Shown in pieces: positions 37,540-50,000 of a stretch of DNA of 64,000 nucleotides; the first letter of the stretch is position 1; each line of letters begins with the position of its first letter. The stretch comes from Tubiluchus corallicola (Eukaryota > Priapulida > Priapulimorpha > Priapulimorphida > Tubiluchidae). The stretch spans positions 190,501-254,500 of the forward strand of contig JAQGDQ010002382.1 in assembly GCA_030141605.1 (NCBI GenBank), in the 5' to 3' direction. The translations under genes and the position numbers were made by a program. The notes beneath the pieces are model-generated. The model made no database searches. It was given only the letters and a program-made list of their open reading frames with translations, and was not told the origin of the DNA.

Positions 37540-38640
37540 TATAGACAAGTCAATAATGTTCCATCTAGCAGCAGTGTAACTGCACAGCTAAATAACACAA
37601 GGAGGACGTTTTCAACAGAACGACTGAACTACACCAAACAACAGGGGCAACTTTTGTAGATGGTGTGGTGCTGGTAGGAAGAGAACCTTTCATGAATGAT
37701 AATCCTCTGCGATTTCAAATTAGGCACTCATATTGCGAACTAGCAACAGTTAACGTGGCAGTAGTAAGGCATTAAAGTTATTATGAAGTTCCAAGTAGGG
37801 TATGGAAGTTATTATAATTTTTGGTTTCGATGCTTAATAAATTACTTAATAAAAAGCTGATTCGACTCCAATGTTTACATTGGAACTGGAAGTGGTGCTG
37901 AATTGTGAATGTGTGTGTAACGTATTTTGTTAATCATGTTTACTATTGACAAGCTATCAGCATAGTAGTGTTAGTTTTTTGCTGGATTCACTGCTATGTT
38001 TACCTGTATTGAGAGCAGATTTCTTTTATTTTAGAATTCTCCCTGTCCACTACAACATGTGGTTGTTTCTTCTCCTCTTTTCCTTCTTCCTATCCCTAAT
38101 CTTACTATTTTTTTCCATTCCATCATTTCTTCTTGCCCCAACCATTCTTTCATTCTCTCATTTCCTGTCACCTCAACAAGCCAAGCTTTCAAGGTGTCAT
38201 ACAGCAACTCTTTTATTTGGTTAATTTGACTTCATCAACGTTTTTTAACCTATACTGTTTCTTTTTTTTCAATAATTTTGTACGTTGATGTATTGTATAT
38301 GTATTGCTGGAGTGAAATAAATTGATTTTGATTTTTGAACATAGTCGTAATGGGAATAAACTATAATGATACGATGATGAATGTTTACAGGTTCTAAACT
38401 GTACTTTGCTCATCGGCTTTACTAGAAAACCTGTATACAGAGTTTGTATTGTTTTTGTATATTTTTGTAACTACAACACTTAGTGAAAACACATCGTGAA
38501 ATCAGACGCGCCATACATTCTTGCTTTCAATGCCAGCTGGAGCCTGGGTCAGTTGCTTAGCGATAAATAACCTAAATTTGTTAATGTAAGTCACTACGGT
38601 TGCTAGATGGAGACTTACTTTTTGCATCAGACTGAATAAC
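37540..38640. other. No gene seen; possible retroelement 3' end
   Basis: Around 38,290-38,335 the plus strand reads ggagtgaaataaattgattttgattttt, which looks like an AATAAA-type retroelement 3' end with a short repeated tail. No coding part could be linked to it. Confidence 0.3.
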
Positions 38641-38646
38641 AATAAA

Positions 38647-38648
38647 AA

Positions 38649-38711
<63 letters not shown>

Positions 38712-38797
38712 CAGCAGTAGCAGTAGCAGTAGCAGTAGCAGTAGCAGCATCAGCAGCAGCAGCAGCAGCAGTAGTAATAATAATAATAACTTGTAAT
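38647..38797. repeat. (GTA)n/(GCA)n/(TAA)n triplet array
   Basis: A pure GTA run, then GCA/GTA alternation, then TAA. The poly-Leu ORF on the minus strand (38,502-38,801) is an artefact. Confidence 0.95.
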
Positions 38798-39064
38798 TCA
38801 TAATGGATCTATTTCAGATATTTTAGTATAATACAAGTACTGTCATAATATTCATTCACAGACCAGTTAGCTCAAGGGAAAAGAATTTTCACCTCAAAAA
38901 CTGCTATATATATATATATTATTTATATATCATCTATATATACATTTATTTGCATATTATAATGCCATACATTGACAAGTTAGTATGATGGTAGCAATGT
39001 AAATTACTAAAGTAATTAATTAATTGAACAAAAGTGTTAGATACATAGTTTCAATTTCATCGTA

Positions 39065-40150
39065 CGTAAATTCGGGTATTAATATTTCGTTGTTCAACGT
39101 TCAATAAAATTCACGTGCTACTACTAATCCGATCATTGCAACCATAATTATTGTCATAATAACGTAGAAAAATTTTATTCTTTCCCAACGTTGTTAAGCT
39201 ATTCTGAGTATTTAAGACTGACAATGCACGCAAGAGTTCATTTTTAGAGTTATCAATTGATTTCGATAGATTCAGAGCACGTTTAACAATTATCTTTGTA
39301 AGAGGATACGTGTCTGCAAAGCATGTTGTCATACTACAATGAGAATTCCTTGGAAAAACACGGCGTAAAATTTTTCTATATTCCATTGCTAATGGATCGT
39401 TATTGTCTGTTAACTCAAATATTGAGCTACCATAGAAAAATGTATAGCAAAAAATATGAAGATAACAATTTCATTAAAGCAGATTTATTAGTTATTAGTA
39501 ATAATAATAATTTCGTTTAGGACATAGTCCAGGGATATCACCTTAAGTAACTCAATACTTTTCAAGATGGTCCCGATTACCCGTTCAAGGTGGTCCACGT
39601 ACTACGATAAGTACGTGTGCTTGGTTGAAGAACCAGCGGTACCATTTTCAAGTATTTGGTATGACTCGGTCGGGAGTTGAACCCGTGACCTCCGGAGTGA
39701 GAAGCGAGCACGCTACCATTGAGCTACACCACCCGGTAAGTAACAGTTAAAAAAGGATGAAAGTGAATTAGCAGCTGTAAAGCCACTTTTGAAATATATG
39801 ACATCCAGTGATTGATTTAAATCATAGGTGACAATACGCCCTAAGTGATTAACACTATCGTGCCATTTTAATACTTTTCCATTAATTTCAATATTAGTTA
39901 CATTAGCATGTTTTCATTTTCTGAATAGAATCATTTTCGGTGGCAAACTCCCTGCATCTTTTAATCATCTTTTTTGAAGCATTTACAGACGGAGCAAGGA
40001 GAGTTACGTCGTCCGCGTAACCAGTCGCCCCGACAAATTGGTTTAGCAAGTAACATTCTAATCTGCTTTTTTAGCTTATGTAGTAGATCATTAATATATA
40101 CCGTGAACAAAATCAAAGAAAGCATGCTGCCTTGTCTTATTCAGTGAGTC
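39065..40150 (-). mobile_element. LINE reverse transcriptase fragment, interrupted by a SINE
   Basis: Minus-strand frames read QGSMLSLILFTVYINDLLHKL, then (after a frameshift) GATGYADDVTLLAPSVNASK with the YADD catalytic motif of reverse transcriptases, then INGKVLKWHDSVNHLG and FTAANSLSSFFNCY. At 39,736 the frame is broken by a SINE and resumes beyond it, ending in PLAMEYRKILRRVFPRN and ALSVLNTQNSLTTLGKNK. Order (QGS..L..YINDL, YADD, G..L.W...V.HLG, C-terminus) is that of a CR1/Jockey-type RT. 5'-truncated, frameshifted, not functional. Confidence 0.85.
39500..39736 (-). mobile_element. tRNA-derived SINE nested in the LINE
   Basis: On the minus strand the head reads GGTGTAGCTCAATGGTAGCG (box A at 39,726-39,716) and GGTTCAACTCCC (box B at 39,683-39,672), spaced as in a tRNA. 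A ~130-bp non-tRNA body follows, ending in cctaaacgaaattattatta, an ATT-type tail. It interrupts the LINE frame at 39,736. A second, split copy is at 36,901-37,530. It could be read as a tRNA gene, but the shared body and tail make it a SINE. Confidence 0.85.
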
Positions 40151-41148
40151 GGCAGTATCACAGGTCACGTGACGCAAGTAAGCAATAGCTACCCTGCATC
40201 TTTATTCGAATAGCTCACAGCGCAAAAAAAGCTTCGTGCCAATCTAAAGGCGAACTATTCTGCGTTTCAGCGTTGCACGGCAATTAAAATCTCCACCGAA
40301 CTTTCGTGTTGAACTGCAAACGTGAGCATTACATACAAATAAGATCTTGGAAATGTGGTATAACTTTTCCACCTAGACATTTCATACTCAACATGCAGCT
40401 GGTCTTTTCTTGTCCTTTAAATGATCGGTTGTGTCCGAGTTTCACCACTTTTTGAGGATGCGGTAACTGTAATGTTATTTCAACATTTTTAACGTGCAGT
40501 TAACTTAGGAATTAATTACAGCCTATAAACTGTTAGCTCAGCTCTTTAAAAAACGAGCCCACTTCCTAAATTCCCATTTCCAGAATGGCTTAATAAAATT
40601 ACAGGTCAATCGGGTAAACGATAATAATTTTGCACTTTTTTGAAAGCGACTTGCTGCTCCTGTTCTAATAGCATAAACACTGCAGCAAATAACAAAAAGT
40701 CATATTATGAATGTACATATTATTGCGCTTTTTACTCATAATTGTGGAGCAGCTTTCATCGATTCAATGGCATGCAGCATCGTTATTAATATATCCCTGG
40801 AACAGGATATGATCACATATTATGAGTCTTCTCTTCCTGGAGGTAACTTAAATTAATGACTTGCGTAACAGTAGTATAGATAGACATTTCGCACCACAGA
40901 AAAATCGTATAATACTGCGCGCTACAGTCAAGCACGCAATTCTGCATAATTTTACATAATTCCAGACACATTTTAGATAAATTCCCACAAAGTTAGTCAC
41001 ATGTATCATGATGTATGTCGTTTGGTAAAACTAAAAACACTTACCGTAAAAAAATTATAACATTTCCGCCAAGAATTTTTCCCATCCACCATTAGACAGC
41101 AATGCCAGCTTACAGCTATGAAGGTAGGGTTACCAAATTAACGTATTT

Positions 41149-41436
41149 TCAACAAGCATGAAGTTCTAGCAATCTTTGACAAAACGTCGCCCTGCGGTCA
41201 CTTTTAATCAACTGGACCTTATGTCGTATTGTTGTTTTGTTAACTCGCCAGTGAGCATTTCGTCGTCTGCTGATTGCACCTGTTGCGCTCAGGTGAAGAT
41301 GCTTAGCTTCCGGCTTCAGCGAATGAATGTTGAAACCTCCTCTGGCTGAATCAACGAAGCTGTAATCAGATACAGCGCCACACTGTGGCAAATACTCTAA
41401 ACATTGTACATGCAGAACCAAGCCGTCTGTGTACAC
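41149..41436 (-). CDS. Unexplained 95-codon ORF, possible exon
   Basis: The frame has ordinary amino-acid composition (YSFVDSARGGFNIHSLKPEA and further Arg/His-rich sequence) and no low complexity. By eye it is more GC-rich than its flanks. Possible splice acceptors lie just upstream on the minus strand (gtgtacacag before ACGGC). I do not recognise the protein. It may be the last exon of a gene, a fragment of a mobile element or a chance ORF. Confidence 0.2.
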   Translation of the reverse strand: MYTDGLVLHVQCLEYLPQCGAVSDYSFVDSARGGFNIHSLKPEAKHLHLSATGAISRRRNAHWRVNKTTIRHKVQLIKSDRRATFCQRLLELHAC

Positions 41437-41479
41437 TTCACATTTTCATAGCAAATTTCCTTCAATAAAATAATGCAAA

Positions 41480-41735
41480 TGTTATGTGAAATTTAATATG
41501 AAAAGTTTGTATGTTTGTGAATGTCCTTATTGGATATTACATTCTCTGATATATTCCGTATAATTAAATAATCGTTTTATACTTTTTTGTTTGCATTTAG
41601 ACACATTTGTCGTGAAACAGTGTTATTATTTTAACATTATGACTATAATGTTGAGGCTTACTCAGTTTTATTGTAAAAACAATGAATCATTTTAATGAGA
41701 AATAAAATACTACTACTACTAATAATAAATGCCTA
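41480..41735 (+). mobile_element. LINE 3' UTR, second copy of the family at 6,959
   Basis: acacatttgtcgtgaaacag, ttattattttaacattatga, ttactcagttttattg and ttttaatgagaaataaa match 7,765-7,860 in order and strand. Here the tail is (ACT)n/(AAT)n in place of (AT)n. No coding part remains. Confidence 0.75.
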
Positions 41736-41867
41736 GGCGTTCAATGAGGGTGCCAATAGGAAGGAAAAAATTTACTATTTGTATAAAAGAGGACGTCTTA
41801 TGATCAATTCTAATGTGCAATTCAGAGCCAATGCTAATGTATCAGGTTTTTAATTTACAGGCCAATG

Positions 41868-42483
41868 TTAAAGGAAAACAGGATAATTCTTCATATATTG
41901 CTCCATTTTCAGGTCAGATAAAAAGTATGCATTTTAACAGAGTTAATACTGCGAAAATTGTTTCTGATAACCAAGTAATAGATTTTAAACTTAATTAACG
42001 GCAGACGAGCACAACTATTCATGACATCACAAACTAAAATAATTTTCAACAACAAAATCTTTCCATGAGTACGTTGCACAGTTTGTTAAAGCGAAAATTG
42101 AAGTACAGTGCTACTGTAAGATTTCAGTGTGCTGTACTAAAATTAGGCAAGCTCTAAGATAAAAATTCACATTTCAAATTCACCTCTGTGCTCACACATA
42201 AGCTGTCTAACGTGTGTAGTTTGTCACAAACTAACACATGTAAACTGATAGGTACAGCACCTGTTTTTGTACAATGTATTTCCGAAATACAGACGCTACT
42301 GCCCATCCAACTACGAATGGCAAACAGCAAGGAACTAGTGACGCGAAAGCGAAATTGTGTTTGTGTGGTGGTAATAATTGTTTCACGTAAGTCACTTTTG
42401 AAAAAAAGTATGTTTCCTTTGAATATTTTAAAGAGTAGTTTGTTTTGACCTACAGTTTAAGATTGGGTCCAGTTTTGCTTTAA
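41868..42483 (+). mobile_element. TTAA-flanked MITE, copy 3
   Basis: TTAA at 41,868-41,871 and 42,480-42,483. Left end TTAAAGGAAAACAGGATAAT; right end reverse-complemented TTAAAGCAAAACTGGACCC. It is closest to copy 1 (shared tacagtgctactgtaag and ttttgctttaa) and has the same orientation as copies 1 and 2. No transposase frame. Confidence 0.75.
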
Positions 42484-43885
42484 GAATTTAGTGCTCAGAC
42501 ATAGCTTTATTTCTCACACTTTTATGTATTATGTACCAGTTTGAAACTTCAACATTTTTCCAAAAATGCAAAAAGTGACAAATTTAGACAATATACAAGT
42601 ACAGATTTAATTTATATATTATTTAATTGGTATGTCGGACACATGAAAATCAACATGTTTTTTCAAAATATTCAGCATTAGTCTTTTTGAGTTTGCCTTC
42701 AACTCATATTATTGTCATTTGTCTCTTACTAAAAAATCAGTTACGTTCACTTAAGAACTCAAATTAATTAGAAGCTTCTGAATAAACTACACGGGTTTCC
42801 TCTTTACGAAACATTAGAAAAACCACAAAAGCTTATGATGTTTTCTGGGACCATGATGACGTGGCTTGATTCTGATTATGTAAGTAATCTGATTATGCTA
42901 TGACGTATAATATAATATGGCTTGATGTATATAATTCTGATTATGCTATGACATGTATAATATAATAAAGACAGATTTTACTATTGCGAGTCAGCAGAGA
43001 GATAGCTTGTAAAAGCATCAGTAGAAAGAAATGGAAAGCAAAATACGTTCAAATAAATACAATCAAATTGAAAATATTCGTCATTTCTGACAACCAAAAA
43101 TACGTGTATTATTGTGCTGACATGATAATAAAGATGACTGAGACATCAAATACACCTTGCAAGACTGAAGACAATTTCAGACAATATTACATACGCAATA
43201 GATTACATAGGTCCCCATATTGATTTGATTACTGAGTGTAATCCGTAATAGGATACCCTGAACCTAGACCTGTGTGTGCATTTTCAATGAAATCAAATAA
43301 CATGTATCCCCTAAAATACAACCACAAACATAAATGCAGGCCATATGAGTGCTTGATAAAGACACATAGAAAACATATGTGCAACAGTAATACAAAAACT
43401 GTGCTTAAATCAAGTCATCTAAACCAAAAATCATTAGTATTCTTCAAGGTTATATACAGATGTAACCAACATTTCACTAGTGGCACACAGTGTTTTCTAG
43501 GAACTTAATTTCTTAGTACAGATCTGTTTAGAAGTTACGAAAATATCCCTAGTCTATTGCTTCAGACTTAAAAGTAATTTTTTATAATATCAACTTATAC
43601 AGGAACTATTCTTCAAGAAATGGACTATGACCCCCCTATTGTTTGGAAAGCTTCTCGGATCTTATCCTAAATACTGCACATTTCAAGCAATTTGTGAGAC
43701 AAATTGTGGTCATCCCCAATAACAGAACAGGTTTGAATAAGAGCCTGGCATATGACACTCTGTGCCATCACCTTTGCAGAAAATGCTAAAATTAAAATTA
43801 TTTACACAACTATAGCTATATGGAAAAGGGAAGAGTTAAGTGGTGTAGCCACGACTAAGCTTGCATTACAAGTAATGGGTTTAAA
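42484..43885. other. Intergenic / MTA 3' flank
   Basis: Downstream side of the MTA stop codon. A degenerate ~60-bp direct repeat on ctgattatgctatgac occurs at 42,890-42,970. ORFs at 42,984 and 43,272 (plus) show no recognisable domain. I did not find a convincing poly(A) signal for MTA close to its stop. Confidence 0.4.
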
Positions 43886-44006
43886 TTAGTCGAGAATGAC
43901 GACTTGATCCGAGCGTCCAAAACCGGGAGTTTTCACGTTCACTCTTCGCCACGGTTTGCGAGCGATCTTTCTCAGTTCGATTCCAGTCAACTGTTTACGA
44001 ACTTTC
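43886..44006 (-). CDS. MTA: MTA exon 12 (RBBP4/7-binding C-terminus, stop)
   Basis: Residues 698-737: [20 protein letters not shown], then a short basic linker and QVVILD before TAA. It lines up with the helix-plus-basic motif (RKIRKLL..KRAARRP) by which MTA1 binds RBBP4/7, and the final residues resemble the acidic MTA C-terminus. Acceptor tttttag. Far shorter after the motif than vertebrate MTA1. Confidence 0.92.
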
Positions 44007-47000
44007 CTAAAAATAAGAAACAGCTCGAGCATAGGATACAAAACGCGATGAATATACATCTACTGCTTTTAAATTTTAATATTTCTATTGTTTATAACAC
44101 AAGTATGTCAACGAAATCTGGTAAAAAAATTCCATGTAACAAACCTAGTATTATCAGTAGCATGGAAGTAGACATCATCGGGAGCCTCAACCCAGTTCAG
44201 TAAGTGTCTTTTTCCTGCGCGGTTCATCGAGATTTTATCCCGTCCGTTGAATCCATGTGCACCCATTCCCATCATAGCCTGCAGTCGCTGGGCACCGTAC
44301 ACGGCACTGGGACGCTGGAGAATTTGCCCAGTCTGAGGACTAGGAGCCAACACAGGACGCTTTGCTGGATGACCTATTAAAACAAAAAAGCAATGACTGT
44401 TATGGGCGATGTGACATTAATTTGCAATATCATGTACCTAATAAGAGGCTTACAGCATCTTTAATATAACTGTCAACACTGGACAATGGTTTGCAGACAA
44501 TCACTAAAATAACTTGGGAAATTAAACTTGTAAATGTAAGAAATGTAAAAATGTAAAGCCGAGAATCGAACATTTTATCGACTGTGTTCAACTGAATATA
44601 ATCCAATTCACAATTCAATCCAACTAACAATTACGTTGAGTGTACGTACTCCCCTTTAAACAAGAAAATTCTGTAACAATGAGCAACAGTCATTTTCCTC
44701 TGTAACCTATTGCATTTTTCATTATGACCGTCACTTGACCCCTGACTAGATCATCATCTAGCATTTCTTTGCTACTTGGTACAATGCAATGAAACGTGTC
44801 ATACAGAAACAAATATATTCAGTTTTCAGCAACATGATGGTCACCTCGTATAAGGTTTCTTTGCCGTCTTTTTCAATTATTGATTAAATACAGCGGATTG
44901 GTTGGCTATTTTTGTCAAACCTCAACTACATCTTCTCATGGTCCTTAAGAAAAACTGATAAGCGATTGCCAATGTATTGACAAGCCAAGAAGGAACATGT
45001 AAGTTTTCGACAAGAGGCTGGTTAATAGTTGTACATTGATTTGCAGTTTTCCATCTGTCTTCAGGTCAGTCTTTTATCCTCTGTCCATTAGTGCTCACTT
45101 AACAGAATCTGATAAATGCTTGACAGAGTTTGGACAAAATCGTTGACATGTTCTAGCGCAAAAGCATCCTAAGGAACATCTCATCGTTCAAGTTTCGGAC
45201 AATTATTGAAAATGTAGGTTTTACTTTGAAGGCAAAAAATTTATAAGTACTTGGGAACATAAAGCATAAAAACAATTTTTAATCGATGATAAATGATCTG
45301 AACGCTAAATGGAATAAAAAATTACAAAATCTTAACACTAAGTTAATTCAATACGAGCTAATCCCAAACACAACCCTTCATTTATCTAATAGTACAGTAT
45401 TAATGGCAGTGAGGGGTGGGGCACTCATTTTAAGCTGAAATCTTTAATAACAATGTAACTGCTGCTTACGATAATAGAAGCCGGGAGCTTAAATACAAAA
45501 TTTTGTAGATTTATTCTATGAGTTAGCAATAAATTTAATACGAGCGCAGTACAGGGCGAACTTGGCAAATAGCCCATTGGTATAAATATAATCTGTAGAA
45601 TATAATCGGTATAAATAATTGGCTACTGGATAAGTCTAATCAATGTGATAAACAAAATGGAGAAAAAGTTTCACTGATATTTTAAGCTTAAATGTCCTGC
45701 CTTTACATCTATGAATAATGATGACAGACACTTGTTTTCGGCAGGAAGTGGCAATCAAAAAACATTACTAGTTGTTTGTAATTTAATACGCAAACGTTTT
45801 CTAAATAGGAAGGATTTACGGAATTTAATATTTATACATTTTATTGTTACCTGATTTTGTTAAAGTGTTACTTGTGTATGTATAGTTGGGTTTATGGCAT
45901 ACATCAGGGTTTGATGTTGTTTTATAATATGTTATGTATCAATTTGTACTTATATTTCTTTTTGGCATTTTGTACGTAATGACCATGCACTCTGATAAAT
46001 ACACTTTCATTCAATAAATTATTTAAAATATTCAGATGATAATTAGTGTGATAATAATTTGAATTTTTTTCTCTCGACTCAGTATTTCTTCCTCCATAGA
46101 ATGGTGTTGGTCCCATGTAAAATTGTGGTTGTGTACGCAAGAGATAGAAAACATGTTTATTTTTAAAAAAACAAAACAATTATTTTATCGTCTGTTTATC
46201 GTACCAACCTTGCCGTTTTAATTTTACTTTAGTCAAAATGATTAATCAGACAATAAACTTACTTAAAGGACAAAAAACTTTACTTACATAAAACTAAAAA
46301 AATCACCTTGAAATTTTGTATCACCTACATGCTGTCTTATTGCGTACAGAGCTTGTATTAGCAGCATCGCTAGATAAAACTTGAAAACTCCCGCGACGAC
46401 CATCAGGTACAGCCATTTTAATGGCAGGTCATTTAAAATAAGTTGAAAAAATAATCAGAGCATTCGTAGCGCACATTTCACTAACTGAACAAAGGTACAA
46501 ATTGCTGAAACTTGTCAAAAAGATTAAAAATAAGTTTTTTTTGGCGAGTTAGAAGTGCAAACTTGAAGGGTGAGCCAATGACATTTTACCAATTGGTGGC
46601 GAGAACACTACAATTTTCTTTCCCACTTACATACATTTTTCAACTAAGCATGATGCAAAGTGCTATAACTTTGTGTGGCAAGTTTTTTGGGATTTAAAAC
46701 TGCTCGTTATTCCACTTTAATTTCAAGCACCAGACTGATCTACTCAATATCACATTCCAAGAAACTAATCTAAGGAAACTTACCATCACCACCTGCATGA
46801 TCAAATGCACGTTTCTTCATGATGGTGGGTGCCAAGTTACCAATACCTGTGCTGCCACCTGTAACCATTTCAGACATTCTCTGCAGTGGATCAGTTACAG
46901 AACGAGCAGGCCTGGCACTTTTACGCTCTGAAATAAATGTAAGAATTGCAATCACCAATGCAATGCAATGCAGCAAACGTTAAATGATGCTCCAAGTCAT

Positions 47001-50000
47001 AGGAAAAATCAAGCTGCACTAAGCATCTTGAACTCCCAGTAAGGTTCTTTTACCTTCTTAGATAAGCTACGTTTTGTCTAGGAATCGAGTGAATTCTACG
47101 AAAAACTGGAAAGCTAAATACAGAAATTTACAGTTTACAATGGCCCAGTCCATGAATGAACTTCGACAAATGTAAAGCTTTTGCTTGCATTTAGTCAAAG
47201 TACTTCCTTAAGACTGACTAAGTCAACCACACAAGCAATCTCATCAGCCAAGACAGCTTTCTAGATGGATAAGCTACGCTCACTATTGAAAACAAAGTTC
47301 TTATTTGATGAAACATAATGATGTGAAATTTCCCCTTACTTGTCTAGTATTCGTGTTTCAAAAATTAGAGGTGGCAACATCCTTCAAATTAATTGACAAG
47401 CTTACGTGATACGCGGTCCTCCCGAGGCATTATCGCAGCGGGCTTGACGGGCGTGTCCCGAGACTCTCTAGTTGCAGTTCCTCCGGTAAGAACGTCTGGT
47501 TTGCCAGTTGATAAATCTATTCCCAAGCGTGCCACAATGTCGTCTGTTCCTGATCGCTTCTTAGCAACCATCTTGCCTATAATTACGTAAACACTGTACA
47601 TGTATTATGGTGCAACTGTGATAGCTTAACAAAATCTACGCAAGCATGTAACATTTCAAAATGGCCAACCAAACCTATAAGACGAATCAATGACTTGAAT
47701 TAAAATACTACATTACGGAGAGAAATAAGGCAATTCAAAGAATCAACTAAAGGGTGGGTTGTGCTAACGCATTATCTATTTTACAGTTGACTTAAACCTG
47801 CCACTCTGTACGACAGAGTGGATGCTCGTACAAACACATTATCTGACTTCTGCTCTCATCAAGGATTTGGATGGTTTCTAGATGAAGCTTACTCATGGAA
47901 TGACCAGAATAGCAAAAACAGTTGCAGGTATAGTCTGGTTCTGAGGGTGCCCTCATCACTGAGTTCACGTCGGTGTAACTTAAGCCAGCCACAAAAAAAT
48001 TGTTTCTGTCTTACCTCATCAACTCAAAAGATGGCAGCAGGAAGGGAAGAAAATTTTTTTTTAAAGCTTTGTGAATGTGAATCGTGGAATATCAATTTCA
48101 TTTGAAATTGAAGTTTGTTTACTTTCCACTGGTTAGTAGTAATGCTTTAAATTTTTTCAATGCACATTTATCACGCTTTGATTTTTAGCTTTTTGTTTCA
48201 CATTACTAAACTGTCGTACAGTATCAATTATCATGTAGTCTCTTTTTTGTATAGTACAAATATATGATCTGATAATCACGCCTAAGCGGCAGTACTACTC
48301 GGGCGTTAATAGCCATTAATATGCTGATTAGGCAGAAAAAATTATACGTTCTAGCCTCCAATACAGTAATCAGCATCATACAAAATGGCAACCCTGGAGA
48401 GTTTGGCAACCCAAAAAACATGGATGCATCCTCGCTGAAATAATAATTATTGCATTTTACATTTGAAATTAAAAAGAATGAGTCGGTGAGACTTAATAGG
48501 GAAAAGCTGGGAAGAAGAAGATTTGAAATTTAAAAAAATACTATTTTACATGAGTGTGTCAGTATATGAACATACAAAAACAATTATAAAATTACCCGGG
48601 TGATTAGATGGAAACAGAAGTATTTTTACTGTCGGCCTTAGGCATGAGAATCATAATTATTAATCCCCTCCTACATGCTTTGCCCACCCTATTGTCACAA
48701 AGTTTGTTAGGCCAACATTAACATGTTGTTTTTTAGTTTTTTTATCTGCACCTGCGAGCGTTCAATGTAATAGTAGTATACTAGTACTTATAACTGTAGA
48801 ACAGTAGCAGTGGGAAAGGCAGCAGCAACAATTACTGAGTTCATTGCCTTTTAAATGTCTACTTAAAACAATGTGGGAATCAAGAAATGGCTTCACTCTA
48901 CCAATCTATAATTTATAAACTAATAGAAATGGCTTCACTCTACCAATCTATAATTTATAAACTAATAGACTATTTACTCAGCAAAATGAAATATTTGTTA
49001 TGGCTTTCATAACCTTACTTTGAATAAAATGGATGTATCCATATAATCTGCTTAAAATGTATATGAAGTATGACTATCACACATTTTAATTAAACTGTAA
49101 TTATGTTAACCAACCTAAAGGTTTGTCTTTATCAGCAGCAATCCTAGCTTGGCATTCTGCTTTAATCGCTGCTGCATTGATTGGTTCAAAAGGTTTTCGC
49201 CCGGCGTGTCGAACTCGCAACATGTCACCACACACTCTCCGAGCAAGACGAGTCAGAGGTGTAGTGTGCAGGCAGAATGCTGCCCGAGTCTTTACAATGG
49301 GACGAGGACTCCCGGAGCGCATCGCGAAGCCATGCATAGCTGCACAGTGACGAACCAGCTGCGTGCGCATCTTAAACTCCTTTCCACAACCTGCAAATGA
49401 ACAAATTTGAACGTGCAATCATAAACCAGGACTATGAAACAGCCAAAAGACTAAACATGAAAATGATTTCTTTGTTGATTCAAGAAGCCAGAAAATCAAT
49501 AATGTTTTGATGCAAAATAAAAATGTTTCTTTCACAAAAAGTGCGAATGAGAAAAAAAATGAGAAAAACTGTGTTCTTTGTATTTATTTCCAGTCCTTTA
49601 AAACACTAGTTTTCATGAACTTTTTCAAGTATTTCCTAGCAAAAATTTGCTCACATATGCAAAAATACCTCCATAACTGTAGTTCATTCAGCCTATCAGC
49701 ACATGTGAAAATAAAGAGAAAACCATTAATAATTATGCTGGAAATTTTGATAGAAGTGAGAGTTCAGTGGACAGGGTTCCTACAGAATTTTAAAATAAAT
49801 TTCCATGACCTCCGAAACTTTTACCTGACCAAATATAGATTTTCCATGACGAAGATAAGCAGAAACTGTATTACCAGTAAACGTAATTAAACATTTTTAT
49901 GTGTGGACATTCATACATATACTGATATATAATGTGTCTGCACAATTGCAGTAGTGCTAACGAAATGACACTAATTACATTAAATAAACTTTCTTAATCC

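Noticed and set aside
39665-39736. Functional tRNA gene
   Set aside because: Boxes A and B are good, but the sequence continues into a body and tail shared with another copy, and it interrupts a LINE.
43904-44203. 99-codon plus-strand ORF
   Set aside because: Antisense shadow of MTA exons 11 and 12.
49123-49400. Two plus-strand ORFs of 75-83 codons
   Set aside because: Antisense shadows of MTA exon 8, whose minus frame has the conserved motifs.
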